Source: Allorhizobium undicola ORS 992 = ATCC 700741 (GTDB taxonomy: Bacteria; Pseudomonadota; Alphaproteobacteria; Rhizobiales; Rhizobiaceae). Taken from it: a stretch of 64,000 nt of DNA. The notes below the pieces were generated by a model. The model saw only the letters and a list, made by a program, of their open reading frames with translations. It was not told the DNA's origin and did not search any database. The DNA lies in NCBI RefSeq assembly GCF_000621665.1, contig NZ_JHXQ01000003.1:248001-312000 (forward strand), in the 5' to 3' direction. How positions within the stretch are numbered: the first letter of the stretch is position 1; every line of letters begins with the position of its first letter. The position numbers were made by a program, and so were the translations under genes. This document shows, piece by piece, positions 43,300-53,002 of this stretch.

Positions 43300-44772
43300 T
43301 CAATCAACTTCATGCCAGGTGCGGCCATCGCGCTCGATCAGCGCAATCGCCTGGCTCGGTCCCCAGGTGCCGGAGGTGTAACCCTGGGCGCGCTGGCCCA
43401 GTTCTTCCCAACCCTTGAGGATAGGGTCCACCCAGTTCCACGCGGCTTCCACCTCGTCGCGGCGCATGAACAGCGTCTGGTTGGAGCGCACCACATCCAT
43501 CAGCAGGCGCTCATAGGCGTCGGGGTTGCGCACGCCGAAGGATTCGGCAAAGCTCATGTCCAGCGAGATATGGCGAAGGCGCATACCGCCGGGGCCGGGA
43601 TCCTTGATCATCAGCCATTGCTTGACGCCTTCATCCGGTTGCAGGCGAATGACCAGCTGGTTGGCTTCGATGCGGCCTGCGGCCTCGTCGAAGATGGAAT
43701 GCGGGATCGGCTTGAACTGGATGACGATTTCCGAAACACGCTGTGCCAGCCGCTTGCCGGTGCGCAGATAGAAGGGCACGCCTGCCCAGCGCCAGTTGTT
43801 GATCTCGGCCTTGATCGCCACGAAGGTTTCGGTGTCGGAGGCTGCTTCCAGCTCTTCCGTATAGCCTTTGACGGGTCCGCCTGCCGAAGCGCCTGCCTTG
43901 TACTGGCCGCGCACCGTCATTTTTTCGACATTGGCCGTTTCGATGGGCTTGAGGGCGCGCAGCACCTTGAGCTTTTCGTCGCGCAGTGCCTCGGAATTCA
44001 TCGAGGAGGGCGCTTCCATGGCGACAAGGCAGAGCAATTGCAGAATGTGGTTCTGCACCATGTCGCGCAGCGCGCCTGCCTTGTCGTAATAGGTGACGCG
44101 GCCTTCGAGGCCTACGGATTCAGCCACGGTGATCTGCACATGGTCGATATGGGCGGAGTTCCACAAGGGCTCGTAAAGCGCATTGGCAAAGCGCAGCGCC
44201 ATCAGGTTCTGCACCGTCTCCTTGCCGAGATAGTGGTCGATGCGGAAGATCTGATCTTCCTTGAAAACCTTGCCGATGGTGTCGTTCAGCGCCTGAGCGG
44301 ACACGAGGTCGCGGCCGATCGGCTTTTCCACCACGATCCGTGTGGATTTGGTGATGAGCTTGTGATCGCGGATACGCTCGGCAATATCGCCGAAGATGGA
44401 GGGCGAGACGGCCAGATAGAAGGCGCGCACGATGTCCTTGCCCTGATCCAGCAGCTTCTTCAGCTCGTCCCAGCCCTTGTCGGCCTTGGCATCGACCGAG
44501 ACGTAGAACAGCCGGGCGCAGAATTTTTCGATCTCCTCGTCGCTCCACTCATCTTTCTTGATGAATTCCTTGAGCGCCTTTCTTGCGAATTCGCGATATT
44601 CGTCATGCGTCATGGGAGAGCGCGAGGCACCGATGATCCGCGTCGGCTCGGTCAGTTGACCGGCCAGCTGGCGGTGATAAAGAGCTGGAAGAAGCTTGCG
44701 TTCGGCAAGATCGCCTGTTCCCCCGAAAACAACATAGTCGAAAGGTTCGACGGGAATAATCTGGCTGCTCAT
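43300..44772 (-). CDS. zwf: Glucose-6-phosphate dehydrogenase Zwf
   Basis: 490 residues from ATG 44772 (MSSQIIPVEP); an ATG five codons earlier is possible. The nucleotide motif VFGGTGDLAERKLLPALYH and the active-site motif FRIDHYLGKETVQN are present. It oxidises glucose 6-phosphate with NADP as first step of the pathway fed by AglA-released glucose. Close neighbours pgl and edd follow downstream. In S. meliloti the same three genes adjoin the agl cluster. Confidence 0.96.
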   Translation of the reverse strand: MSSQIIPVEPFDYVVFGGTGDLAERKLLPALYHRQLAGQLTEPTRIIGASRSPMTHDEYREFARKALKEFIKKDEWSDEEIEKFCARLFYVSVDAKADKGWDELKKLLDQGKDIVRAFYLAVSPSIFGDIAERIRDHKLITKSTRIVVEKPIGRDLVSAQALNDTIGKVFKEDQIFRIDHYLGKETVQNLMALRFANALYEPLWNSAHIDHVQITVAESVGLEGRVTYYDKAGALRDMVQNHILQLLCLVAMEAPSSMNSEALRDEKLKVLRALKPIETANVEKMTVRGQYKAGASAGGPVKGYTEELEAASDTETFVAIKAEINNWRWAGVPFYLRTGKRLAQRVSEIVIQFKPIPHSIFDEAAGRIEANQLVIRLQPDEGVKQWLMIKDPGPGGMRLRHISLDMSFAESFGVRNPDAYERLLMDVVRSNQTLFMRRDEVEAAWNWVDPILKGWEELGQRAQGYTSGTWGPSQAIALIERDGRTWHEVD

Positions 44773-44866
44773 AGGCGCGTCTCTCATTCTTGTCCGTTGA
44801 TGGGCTTATAATTCAATCGATTTAAAAAAGCCAGCGGCAGGCCGGAAAAATCTGGGCGGCAAGCTT

Positions 44867-46150
44867 TCAGAACCTGTCGCGCAGCGCATACCAGCTCAGC
44901 GCCAGGAACAGAAGCGGTGAACGCAAACGTGATCCGCCGGGAAAGGCCGGGACTTTCAGCGCCTTGAACAGGTCCAGCTCCGTGGCCTGTCCCAGGAGCG
45001 ATCGGGCGAACAGGGCGCCGCAATAGTTCGACAGCATCACGCCATGGCCGGAATAGCCCGCCACAGAAATGACGCCGGGCATGACCTCGCGGGCAAAGGG
45101 TTGCCGGTTCATGGTAATCCCTACGGACCCGCCCCAGGCATGGGTCATGTCTATATCAGACAGTTGCGGATAGATTTCCGCAATCTGGCGGCGGATATGG
45201 CGGGAAATGTCACGCGGGCTATCGGCGGTATAGGCCTCGCGGCCGCCAAACAGCAGGCGGCCATCGCGGCTCTTGCGGAAATAGCGCACCACGAAGCGGC
45301 TGTCAGCCACAGCCTCGTTGCCGGGAATGATGTCAGGAAAGGCATCGAGCGGAACGGTTGCCCCGATAAAGGAGCGGATCGGCATGACATGGGCGCTCGT
45401 GACCGGCTCCAGTCCGTTGATATAGGCATTGGTGGCAATCAGCACCTTCGATGCGGTAATCGTGCCTCTTTCGGTTTCGATCAGCGTTTTGCCGCTGGAT
45501 GGGCGAAGGGCTTTGGCGGCTGTCATCTCGTGCAGATGGGCGCCTGCATTGGCGGCCACCCGCGCCAACCCCGCCAGAAGTTTCAGCGGATGGATATGGC
45601 CGGTGCCGATGTCATGTATGCCGCAGTGGTAATGGCTGGAGCCCAGCCTCTCAGCCGTTTCCTGCCGGTCCATGAAATGCATATGCGGATAGTTGAAGCG
45701 GGTGGCGGCAATCTCCACGCTGTCGCGATAGTCCTTTTCCTTGCCCTTCTTGTGTTCGACATTCATCTGTCCGGGCAGATATTCCATGTCGATCTGGTGT
45801 TCGCGGGCAAAGTCCAGCAGATAGGTCTTGGCATGTTCGGCCATGTCGAACAGGGCCTTGGCGCGCTCGAAGCCGAATTCGGCCTCCAGCTCCTCCGGCC
45901 AGGCGCGCTGGCCGGTGCCGAGTTGCCCGCCATTGCGGCCGGAAGCGCCATCGCCGAAGCGGTTGGCATCGATCAGCACCACCTTCACGCCCGCCTTCGC
46001 CAGCAGAAAGGCGGCCTGCAAACCCGTGAAGCCACCGCCGATAATGGCGGCATCCGCCGTGACCGACCCGTCAAGGGCGGCGTAAGCGGGGCGTTCGTCC
46101 ACGGTGGCCTGATACCAGGAGAGGCCCGGCGCGATTGGGCTTTGCCACAT
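44867..46150 (-). CDS. puuB: FAD-dependent oxidoreductase, gamma-glutamylputrescine oxidase-like
   Basis: 427 residues. The FAD-binding Rossmann motif AAIIGGGFTGLQAAFLLAKA with VVLIDANRFGDGASGRNGGQ lies at about residues 34-75. The C-terminal part has TMNRQPFAREVMPGVISVAG and GYSGHGVMLSNYCG, typical of the DAO/OrdL-PuuB family. PuuB oxidises gamma-glutamylputrescine in putrescine breakdown. The glutamine-synthetase-like gene lies 117 bases upstream in the same direction, which supports this substrate, but other amine substrates are possible. Confidence 0.7.
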   Translation of the reverse strand: MWQSPIAPGLSWYQATVDERPAYAALDGSVTADAAIIGGGFTGLQAAFLLAKAGVKVVLIDANRFGDGASGRNGGQLGTGQRAWPEELEAEFGFERAKALFDMAEHAKTYLLDFAREHQIDMEYLPGQMNVEHKKGKEKDYRDSVEIAATRFNYPHMHFMDRQETAERLGSSHYHCGIHDIGTGHIHPLKLLAGLARVAANAGAHLHEMTAAKALRPSSGKTLIETERGTITASKVLIATNAYINGLEPVTSAHVMPIRSFIGATVPLDAFPDIIPGNEAVADSRFVVRYFRKSRDGRLLFGGREAYTADSPRDISRHIRRQIAEIYPQLSDIDMTHAWGGSVGITMNRQPFAREVMPGVISVAGYSGHGVMLSNYCGALFARSLLGQATELDLFKALKVPAFPGGSRLRSPLLFLALSWYALRDRF

Positions 46151-46267
46151 GGGAGTTCCTTTCCGGTGTGTCTGCCTGTCTTGCGACCGCAGGCAAACAC
46201 ACGACCTCTTTGTCTTTACGTCTCTGCGAACGGAAACCCGCTTCCATTTGACGGGAAATGCGCGAGT

Positions 46268-47704
46268 TCACACGTTCAAAAGCAGGAATTCCCTCTCCCA
46301 TGGGCTGATGACCTGCATGAAGGTTTCAAACTCCCCCCGTTTGACACCGGCATAGATATTGATGAAATCGCGCCCGAAAACCTCCTCGAAATCGGGCTCG
46401 TCCTCCATCAGCGCCAAGGCTTCGAGAAGGCCGCGCGGCAGCTCGATCGAGCCTTCATTGGCGGTATCCTCGGTAGGGGCGGTGGGCTCTATCGCCTTGC
46501 AGATGCCGAGATAGCCGCTGCCCAGCGAGGCTGCCAGCGCCAGATAGGGATTGGCATCCGAGCTTGGCAGGCGGTTTTCCACGCGCCGCGCCTGCGGATC
46601 GGAGATCGGCACGCGAAAGGCCGTGGTGCGGTTGTCATAGCCCCAGGCATTGTTGACCGGGCAGGCCATGTCCGGTTGCAGGCGGCGATAGGAATTCACA
46701 TAGGGCGCCATCATCACCAGCGCATTCGGCACATATTTCTGCATCCCGCCAATGAAGGCGAAGAACTCGCTGGAGGGCGAGCCATCGGGATTGGAAAAGA
46801 TGTTCCTGCCCGTTTCCGCATCCACCACCGACTGGTGGATATGCATGGCGGAGCCCGGCTGGCCCTGCATGGGCTTGGCCATGAAGGTGGCGAAAATCCC
46901 GTGCTTCAGCGCCGCCTCGCGAATGGTGCGCTTGAACAGGAAAACCTGGTCGGCAAGCTCGATTGGGTCGCCATGCCGCAGGTTGATCTCAAGCTGCGCG
47001 GGGCCTTCCTCATGGATCAGCGTGTCGATTTCCAGACCCTGCTTCTCGGAGAAATGATAGATGTCGTCGATCAGCTCGTCGAATTCGTTGATCCCGGCAA
47101 TGGAATAGCCCTGCCCGCCGAGAATGGAGCGGCCCGAACGGCCTTTGGGCGGCTGCAACGGATAATCGGGATCGTCGTTCTTGGCGACGAGGTAAAATTC
47201 GATTTCCGGCGCGACCACCGGCTTCCAGCCCTTTTTCTCGTAAAGGGAAAGCACCTTTTTCAGGACATTGCGCGGCGTATAGCTGACCGGCTCGCCATTG
47301 GTATCGACAATGTCGCAAATCACCTGCGCGGTGGGGTCGGTTTCCCAGGGTACGACCGACAGGGTGGACAGATCCGGCATCAGCTTGATGTCGTTGTCGC
47401 GGGCATCGTAGCGGAAGTTTTCCGTCTCGTCGGGATATTCGCCGGAAATCGTGTGGCGATAAAGCGCCGAGGGCAGGGCAAGCGAGGTGTTGCCGGTGAA
47501 TTTCGAAGTCGGCATCATCTTGCCGCGCGGTACGCCCGCAAGGTCGGGGGTGATGCATTCGATGTCTTCGATGCCGCGGGCTCTCAGCCAGCTTGCGGCT
47601 TCCTTCCAGGTCTTGACGCCGCGCTTTCCATCGGTGTCCGGGGGCATCAGGGTTTTCTTGGATGCTGCGCCTTTGGGTCTGAGCATTGTCTTTCTTGCAG
47701 GCAT
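46268..47704 (-). CDS. puuA: Glutamine synthetase family protein, gamma-glutamylputrescine synthetase-like
   Basis: 478 residues. ATP/metal and glutamate motifs are present: VVAPEIEFYLVA, IHEEGPAQLEINL, MAKPMQGQPGSAMHIHQSV, NRTTAFRVP and RRVENRLPSSDANPYLALAA. The adenylylation tyrosine region of GlnA is absent, and the N-terminal 30 residues (with Lys-rich start) are extra. The pairing with a PuuB-like oxidase suggests it joins glutamate to putrescine or another amine. Further starts inside (ATG codons after 30 residues) are possible. Divergent from the flavoprotein gene at 47834. Confidence 0.7.
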   Translation of the reverse strand: MPARKTMLRPKGAASKKTLMPPDTDGKRGVKTWKEAASWLRARGIEDIECITPDLAGVPRGKMMPTSKFTGNTSLALPSALYRHTISGEYPDETENFRYDARDNDIKLMPDLSTLSVVPWETDPTAQVICDIVDTNGEPVSYTPRNVLKKVLSLYEKKGWKPVVAPEIEFYLVAKNDDPDYPLQPPKGRSGRSILGGQGYSIAGINEFDELIDDIYHFSEKQGLEIDTLIHEEGPAQLEINLRHGDPIELADQVFLFKRTIREAALKHGIFATFMAKPMQGQPGSAMHIHQSVVDAETGRNIFSNPDGSPSSEFFAFIGGMQKYVPNALVMMAPYVNSYRRLQPDMACPVNNAWGYDNRTTAFRVPISDPQARRVENRLPSSDANPYLALAASLGSGYLGICKAIEPTAPTEDTANEGSIELPRGLLEALALMEDEPDFEEVFGRDFINIYAGVKRGEFETFMQVISPWEREFLLLNV

Positions 47705-47833
47705 GTCTCACCGAGCTGGAGTTGATCCTGCCCCATCATAGCCGTCTGAAACGAATTGGCGAGGGGGAAGCGGGGAATTGACATTGATTTCATATTCGAA
47801 AAGGAAGCATTCACAGCAAGAAGGAGCCCGGAC

Positions 47834-49015
47834 GTGGCAAGACAGGTTGACGTGCTGATTATCGGTGCCGGGGCGGCAGGCATGATGGCGGGCATTTTCG
47901 CAGCCCGCCGCGGCAGGCGTGTGCTGATCCTCGATCATGCGCGGGCACCGGGCGAAAAAATCCGCATTTCCGGTGGCGGGCGCTGCAATTTCACCAATAT
48001 CCATGCGGGGCCGAAAAACTACCTTTCATCCAATCCGCATTTCGCCAAATCCGCCCTTGCCCGGTTCACGCCGCAGGATTTTCTGGCCATGGTCGAGGGC
48101 CACGGCATCGGCTGGCATGAAAAGACACTGGGCCAGCTTTTTTGCAATGACAGCGCCCGCGACATCATCCGCATGTTGACGGCGGAACTGGCCGATGCGG
48201 GTGCGGAGCTTCACTTGCAATGCGAGATCGACGATCTCGAAAAAACCGCTGCCGGCTTTCGTTTACGTTGTAGCGCGGGCGAGATTATCGCCGCCAGCGT
48301 GATCGTCGCCAGTGGCGGCAAGTCCATTCCCAAAATGGGGGCGACAGGGCTTGCCTATCGCATTGCCGGGCAATTCGGGCTTGGCCTGATCGAAACCCGG
48401 CCCGGACTTGTGCCCCTGACGCTCGATCCGCAGCTTCTGGCCGAGCTTTCGGCCCTTTCCGGTGTGGCGGTGGATGCCGAGGCAAGCCATGGCAGAACAC
48501 GGTTTCGCGAGGCACTGCTGTTTACCCACCGGGGGCTGAGCGGCCCGGCCATCTTGCAAATCTCGTCCTTCTGGCGGGAAGGCGAGGACATTCAGCTTGC
48601 AATCGAGCCGGATCGGGATTTTGCCGCGCTCCTCAAGGCGGCCAAGCGGGAGAACGGCAGGCAGGCGGCGCAAACCGCGCTTTCCCAGCATCTGCCCAAA
48701 CGGCTGGCGCAGTATATTACGGAGCGGGAGGGGCTTGTGCGTCCGCTGGCCGACATGCCGGACAAGGCGCTGGAGGCGCTTGGGCAAAAGCTGCATTGCT
48801 GGCCGGTCACGCCAGCGGGTTCGGAGGGGTATCGCACCGCGGAGGTGACGCTTGGCGGGGTCGATACCAGCCATCTCGATTCGAAAACCATGCAGGCAAA
48901 GACGGTGCCGGGGTTGTTTTTCATCGGTGAATGCGTGGATGTCACAGGCTGGCTCGGCGGTTATAATTTCCAGTGGGCCTGGGCCAGTGGCCATGCGGCG
49001 GGGCAGGCGGCCTGA
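47834..49015 (+). CDS. HI0933/YhiN-family flavoprotein
   Basis: 393 residues from GTG 47834, with AAGGAG upstream; an in-frame TTG at 47756 would add 26 residues. FAD motif VDVLIIGAGAAGMMAGIFAA at the start, then APGEKIRISGGGRCNFTN, the family hallmark, and near the end TVPGLFFIGECVDVTGWLGG and YNFQWAWASGHAAG. The exact substrate of this family is not known. No operon partner on the same strand. The 129 bases upstream are shared with the divergent puuA-like gene. Confidence 0.85.
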   Translation: MARQVDVLIIGAGAAGMMAGIFAARRGRRVLILDHARAPGEKIRISGGGRCNFTNIHAGPKNYLSSNPHFAKSALARFTPQDFLAMVEGHGIGWHEKTLGQLFCNDSARDIIRMLTAELADAGAELHLQCEIDDLEKTAAGFRLRCSAGEIIAASVIVASGGKSIPKMGATGLAYRIAGQFGLGLIETRPGLVPLTLDPQLLAELSALSGVAVDAEASHGRTRFREALLFTHRGLSGPAILQISSFWREGEDIQLAIEPDRDFAALLKAAKRENGRQAAQTALSQHLPKRLAQYITEREGLVRPLADMPDKALEALGQKLHCWPVTPAGSEGYRTAEVTLGGVDTSHLDSKTMQAKTVPGLFFIGECVDVTGWLGGYNFQWAWASGHAAGQAA

Positions 49016-49182
49016 TGTACGCCGCTTTGCCTGCCTTCAGGCTTCAATGTTTTTTAGCTATACCCGAAATACGCCTCAATCTCGCCGCCATTTTCAAGAC
49101 TTGTTAAGTTTGCTGAACCATCGTGAACATTGCCCGCTCCGTTTTCCTGTTGTTTCCTGCGGTTTGGGTCTAGGCTTGGCGT

Positions 49183-49199
49183 GAGAGATTGATTCTCTC
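49183..49199 (+). other. Hairpin ahead of the small membrane protein gene
   Basis: GAGAGA (49183-49188) and TCTCTC (49194-49199) form a six-pair stem with a TTGAT loop, 23 bases before the ATG at 49223. It might be part of the leader of that small gene. Confidence 0.35.
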
Positions 49200-49222
49200 C
49201 TGATTTTGGGAAAGTGCAGCCG

Positions 49223-49363
49223 ATGAACACACCCATCCGCAAGGCGCGTGCCGTTGCCATCGCAAAAGCGCGCGAAGACATGAGCAAGATCGTTTTCCGC
49301 AGTGCCATGCTGGGCATGGGCGCCTGCGTGGCCCTTTCCGTTCTGGCGCTGCTTTACCGATAA
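49223..49363 (+). CDS. Small single-pass membrane protein, 46 residues
   Basis: The frame runs from ATG 49223 to TAA 49361-49363. The product begins MNTPIRKARAVAIAKARED with five basic residues, continues MSKIVFRSAM, and ends with a hydrophobic helix (about residues 29-44: MLGMGACVALSVLALLY) and a final Arg. The distribution suggests a positive-inside anchor. GGGAAAG lies at a suitable distance upstream. It is too short for usual gene finders. I do not recognise a family; confidence rests on the coherent layout of ribosome site, basic start and membrane helix. Confidence 0.5.
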   Translation: MNTPIRKARAVAIAKAREDMSKIVFRSAMLGMGACVALSVLALLYR

Positions 49364-49924
49364 AGGCTCTGTTTTCCAGCGCTTCCATGCCTTTGGCCGG
49401 GAGGGGATTTTGCGGGCTCCGGGTGCAGCCGGGGCCGTTTCCTGAGCCATGACCGATTGAGGCATGACTGATCTTGGGCGGAATGCATATTGCAGCCGCC
49501 GTCTGCGCCGCTCTGCCCGCGATGCCATCTTCGGCGTCTGCCATTCCGTCACGATTTTCCATTCGGACATGCGCAAAAACAAATGCTTGGAGCGCAACCT
49601 CTCTATACCTAAAATTTAGTTTCTTGCCCGAAGATGTCTTGCGGCACTATTCCTTCGATCGAAGTCGAAGTGTGGAATAATGCAGAAAATTCAACTTGGT
49701 ACGGCGTCCTTTCTGCGTCTGATGCAACGCACGCAGATATAGGCTCAATCTTACGGAAGTGCTTGCTTGTTCAGAATTTCTTAGCTCGCACATGCGATGA
49801 CCCGAGAAGGCACTCATAATAAAAAGACTATGCCTCGAAGCATTTCGGACTATGAGGACATCATGTTGCTGAGCCGGAATGTCGCAAAAGAACAATTTAG
49901 AGTAATCTAATTCGGGGATTTCGC
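49364..49924. other. 561-base region upstream of the large chemoreceptor gene
   Basis: No convincing gene. TATTCC (49648-49653) and GGAATA (49674-49679) flank a CTTCGATCGAAG palindrome. The AT-rich part from about 49800 to 49920 is the likely promoter of the chemoreceptor gene. Open frames in the region (for example 49474-49680) have mixed composition and no ribosome binding site. Confidence 0.45.
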
Positions 49925-52450
49925 ATGTTCGTCGATCGTCTGCTTGCACGGTTCAGAATTCAAACAAAGGTTCTGGTTTTCATCTTTCCATTTATTCTGA
50001 GCATATCGGCGGTGGGCCTTACCGGACTTTATGCCTCCTCGCTGCTGCAAGCGCGCATGGACATGTCTTCTTCGGTTTTGCAGGCATTGAGCGGCTTCAA
50101 GAACGTTTATGCCGGGATGACACTGTTTCTCCAGCAGACCAGTGCGGAAACCAAGCAGGCGCTTGATGCGCGCGTCTCCGAGCAGATGGACGTGCTGACA
50201 AAGCTTGGCGGGGCTTTGCAGGGGGCTGAAGGCCGGGCAGAGGTCGAGGCGGCGATTTCCGGCACCAATGCCATGTCGGCGCAGGTCGGGCGTTTGTGGA
50301 CACTCTATCAGGCCGAGCTTTCCGAACGGCACGGCATGGAGGCGGCGCTGGAGGAACTGGCCCGCAACCAGGCCGATCTCACGGCTGAGGCCAACGGCGT
50401 GCGTGACCGGATCGCCAATGACGAAGCGCGGGCGAAAGCCATGTTGCGCGAGGCCGAGAAGCTGACGCGCGGGGCAACCGTGCTGGCCAAGACGATGACG
50501 GATTACAACGCCTTGCAGGAGCCGCAGCAGCGTTTTGCGCTGCTGAAGGAGCATCTTGCCGAATTGAAGGATGTCAGCGCCGCCGTGCTTTCGGCGCTGC
50601 CTGCCGACCAGCGTGTGGTGGGGCAGGGCATTGCCGATAGCGTTCAGGTGATTGGCGATCAGGTGGATATTGGCGTGGTCAACGACGCGACCATCGGCAC
50701 GCTGGACCGCGCCATCAATGTCATGCGGCCTTCCACCATTCGCTTGCAGGGGGCGGCTTCTCTCAAAGCCCGTGACGCAACCCAGGTCTTCGGGACCCTG
50801 GACAAGCCAATGGCCGAGGCGGCCTTGCTGGTGGATGCAACGCGCCAGATGACGGATGCAATGGACCGGGCGCAGCTTGGCGGGTCCCGCTTTCTGACCA
50901 CGGCCAGCGCCCAGGCTGGCAAGACCTTCGATAGCTTGCTTTCCGGCATGAAGGAGCGTGCGGCCGCACTTGCCGCCAATCCGGCTCTTCCCGACGGTGC
51001 CAAGGCGCGTTTCGCCGCCATGGGGCCATTGGCCGAGCAGCTTTCAGCCAAGGCCCGCAAGTTGACGGCGCTTGCCGCCGACCGGGATAGCTCTTTCCGG
51101 CAGGCGGCCCAGGAAATCGACCAGCTCTGGTCGCGGCTCACCGGTTTTGCCGCCGTGCAGCAGGAGGCGGCCGACAGCGAGCGCAGTCAGGCTAACCGGA
51201 TTTCTGTGGGCGCCATGTCGCTTGGCGTATTGATCGCCGTTTTTGCGGGAATTGGTCTGGTCGTGACGTTCAAGGGGCCGATCGGTCAGATCACGGCTGC
51301 CATGCGCAGGCTGGCGTCTGGCGACCTGCAAACCGACATCGCCGGCGATGCCCGTGCCGACGAGATCGGTGACATGGCCCGCGCCCTTGGCGTGTTCAAG
51401 GAAAATGCCGAGGCCAAGCTGCGCATCGAAGCCGAAAGCGAAAGGGAGCGCGCGGCAGCCGAGGCCGAACGCCAGCGCAACGATGCCGAAAAGCAGGAGG
51501 CCGACCGTCAGATCCAGTTTGCCGTTGCCGCCCTTGCCGAAGGGCTGGAGCGGTTGGCTGATGGCGATGTTTCGCGGACCATCGACACGCCCTTTACGGG
51601 ACGGCTGGAGCAGCTCAGGCTCGATTTCAACCGTTCGCTGAACCGACTGCAAGGAACGCTGATGCAGATCAAGGGCAATGTCCAGTCCATTCAGGGCAAT
51701 GTCCAGCAAATGGCCCAGGCGGCGGACGACCTTTCCCGCCGCACCGAAACCCAGGCCGCATCGCTGGAGGAAACGGCCGCCGCCGTCAACGAAGTCACCA
51801 GCAATGTACGTTCTGCCGCCGATCAGGCGCGGCAGGCCAATATGCAGGTGGGTGAAACGCGCCGCCATGCGGAAGGCTCTGTCGTGGTCGTCGGCAATGC
51901 CATTGCGGCCATGGGCCGCATCGAGGAGGCTTCGACCAAGATCGAGCAGATCATTGACGTGATTGAGGATATTGCCTTCCAGACCAATCTTCTGGCCCTG
52001 AATGCCGGTGTGGAGGCAGCACGCGCCGGGGAGGCGGGCAAGGGCTTTGCGGTGGTTGCGCAAGAGGTGCGCGAACTTGCCCAGCGTTCGGGCCGCGCCG
52101 CAAACGAGATCAAGGCGCTGATCCACACCTCGACGACCGAGGTCAATGCCGGTGCAAAGCTGGTGCAGGAGACGGGTGCTGCACTCACCGCCATCGGCCA
52201 GCAGATTTCCGCCATCAGCGAAACGGTGGAACGTATTGCCGCAACCAGCCGCGACCAGTCGGCAGCGCTTGGCGAGGTGAACGGCGCCGTGACCCAGATG
52301 GACCAGTTGACCCAGCAAAACGCGGCGATGGTGGAAGAAACCAGTGCCGCAAGCCGCCAGCTGGCCGAAGAGGCCGATCAATTGGCAAGCCTGCTCCAGC
52401 AGTTCAGAACGGAACAGGGCGCAGGCCGGGGTGCCCGTTACGCGGCCTGA
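49925..52450 (+). CDS. Large membrane methyl-accepting chemotaxis protein
   Basis: 841 residues. First transmembrane helix at about residues 16-38 ([20 protein letters not shown]), a long all-helical periplasmic sensor of about 385 residues, second transmembrane helix at about 425-448 ([20 protein letters not shown]), HAMP domain, coiled-coil with Glu/Ala/Arg repeats, and an MCP signalling domain with [20 protein letters not shown]. The periplasmic bundle resembles helical-bimodular type sensors; the ligand is unknown. The end ARYAA has no CheR pentapeptide. Followed by a perfect 13-pair stem-loop. Confidence 0.9.
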   Translation: MFVDRLLARFRIQTKVLVFIFPFILSISAVGLTGLYASSLLQARMDMSSSVLQALSGFKNVYAGMTLFLQQTSAETKQALDARVSEQMDVLTKLGGALQGAEGRAEVEAAISGTNAMSAQVGRLWTLYQAELSERHGMEAALEELARNQADLTAEANGVRDRIANDEARAKAMLREAEKLTRGATVLAKTMTDYNALQEPQQRFALLKEHLAELKDVSAAVLSALPADQRVVGQGIADSVQVIGDQVDIGVVNDATIGTLDRAINVMRPSTIRLQGAASLKARDATQVFGTLDKPMAEAALLVDATRQMTDAMDRAQLGGSRFLTTASAQAGKTFDSLLSGMKERAAALAANPALPDGAKARFAAMGPLAEQLSAKARKLTALAADRDSSFRQAAQEIDQLWSRLTGFAAVQQEAADSERSQANRISVGAMSLGVLIAVFAGIGLVVTFKGPIGQITAAMRRLASGDLQTDIAGDARADEIGDMARALGVFKENAEAKLRIEAESERERAAAEAERQRNDAEKQEADRQIQFAVAALAEGLERLADGDVSRTIDTPFTGRLEQLRLDFNRSLNRLQGTLMQIKGNVQSIQGNVQQMAQAADDLSRRTETQAASLEETAAAVNEVTSNVRSAADQARQANMQVGETRRHAEGSVVVVGNAIAAMGRIEEASTKIEQIIDVIEDIAFQTNLLALNAGVEAARAGEAGKGFAVVAQEVRELAQRSGRAANEIKALIHTSTTEVNAGAKLVQETGAALTAIGQQISAISETVERIAATSRDQSAALGEVNGAVTQMDQLTQQNAAMVEETSAASRQLAEEADQLASLLQQFRTEQGAGRGARYAA

Positions 52451-52475
52451 CAGGAAACCAGCCATTCCAAATAAC

Positions 52476-52506
52476 AATAGCGCCGTGCCTCCCGCACGGC
52501 GCTATT
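52476..52506 (+). terminator. Terminator-like stem-loop after the large chemoreceptor gene
   Basis: AATAGCGCCGTGC (52476-52488) and GCACGGCGCTATT (52494-52506) pair perfectly over 13 bases with a CTCCC loop. Only TT follows within the stem end, so its function as terminator rests on stem strength and place 26 bases after the stop. Confidence 0.65.
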
Positions 52507-52549
52507 GCATTGGCAACCAAGATACCAGGGCATCCGTGCCTTGAAGGGA

Positions 52550-52593
52550 TTTTGAATATCTCAACTGCGTCAGAGGCTTGAGATATTCGAAAA
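52550..52593. repeat. Inverted repeat in convergent gap
   Basis: GAATATCTCAA (52554-52564) and TTGAGATATTC (52578-52588) are a perfect eleven-base inverted repeat, extended by TTTT and AAAA on the flanks with one bulge. It may terminate transcription from either side. Confidence 0.6.
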
Positions 52594-52638
52594 GGGAATG
52601 CCAGAAGTCATCTTCAATGGTTCCTGGTGCCCGCCCCC

Positions 52639-52680
52639 TACAGCGTCCTTTGTGCGTTTGTTAAAACGCACGGCGCTGTA
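52639..52680. repeat. Nested palindrome in convergent gap
   Basis: Outer arms TACAGCG (52639-52645) and CGCTGTA (52674-52680) enclose an inner stem GTGCGTTT (52652-52659) and AAACGCAC (52664-52671) with a GTTA loop. The wording is that of a palindromic element common between genes in Rhizobiaceae, from memory. It ends 21 bases before the stop of the minus-strand gene. Confidence 0.65.
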
Positions 52681-52700
52681 ATGGCGAGGGGCTGGCCGCA

Positions 52701-52943
52701 TCAGGCTGCTTCCTGCCGCGTCACGATGATCGGGATCAGCAGGTCGCCCCAATTGCCATCACCCCCGTGGTGGCGCGCCGAGCGCACCAGTTCCACGGAA
52801 ACGCCCGCCTCCACCGCCTTCATCACCGCGTGGTTCAGCCGGTGCAGGTCATTGGCCAGCATACGGATCAGCGCCTGCTGGTCGTTGGTCATCGCGGAAG
52901 CCTGTTCTTCGGCGCGTTCCTTGACTCGGGTTTGTGGGGTCAT
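52701..52943 (-). CDS. Small conserved-type protein next to aceA, function unknown
   Basis: 80 residues from ATG 52943, with GAGGAG eight bases upstream. It starts MTPQTRVKERAEEQASAMTN, continues QQALIRMLANDLHRLNHAVM and ends GNWGDLLIPIIVTRQEAA. It is soluble and helical in the first two thirds. I do not know the family. It lies 59 bases downstream of aceA in the same direction, so it is probably cotranscribed; S. meliloti has a small gene at the same place, from memory. A longer in-frame ATG at 53000 would run into the aceA end and is not chosen. Confidence 0.65.
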   Translation of the reverse strand: MTPQTRVKERAEEQASAMTNDQQALIRMLANDLHRLNHAVMKAVEAGVSVELVRSARHHGGDGNWGDLLIPIIVTRQEAA

Positions 52944-53002
52944 GGCATTTCTCCTCTCATTATGTCGGGGTTTGTGATCTGCGTGATAAATTTGCGGCAA
53001 GC

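Noticed and set aside
49094-49597. Minus-strand frames of 130-167 codons in the 49.0-49.6 kb gap
   Set aside because: Arg/Pro/His-rich composition, overlapping frames, no start signal; the short plus-strand frame at 49223 is more coherent.
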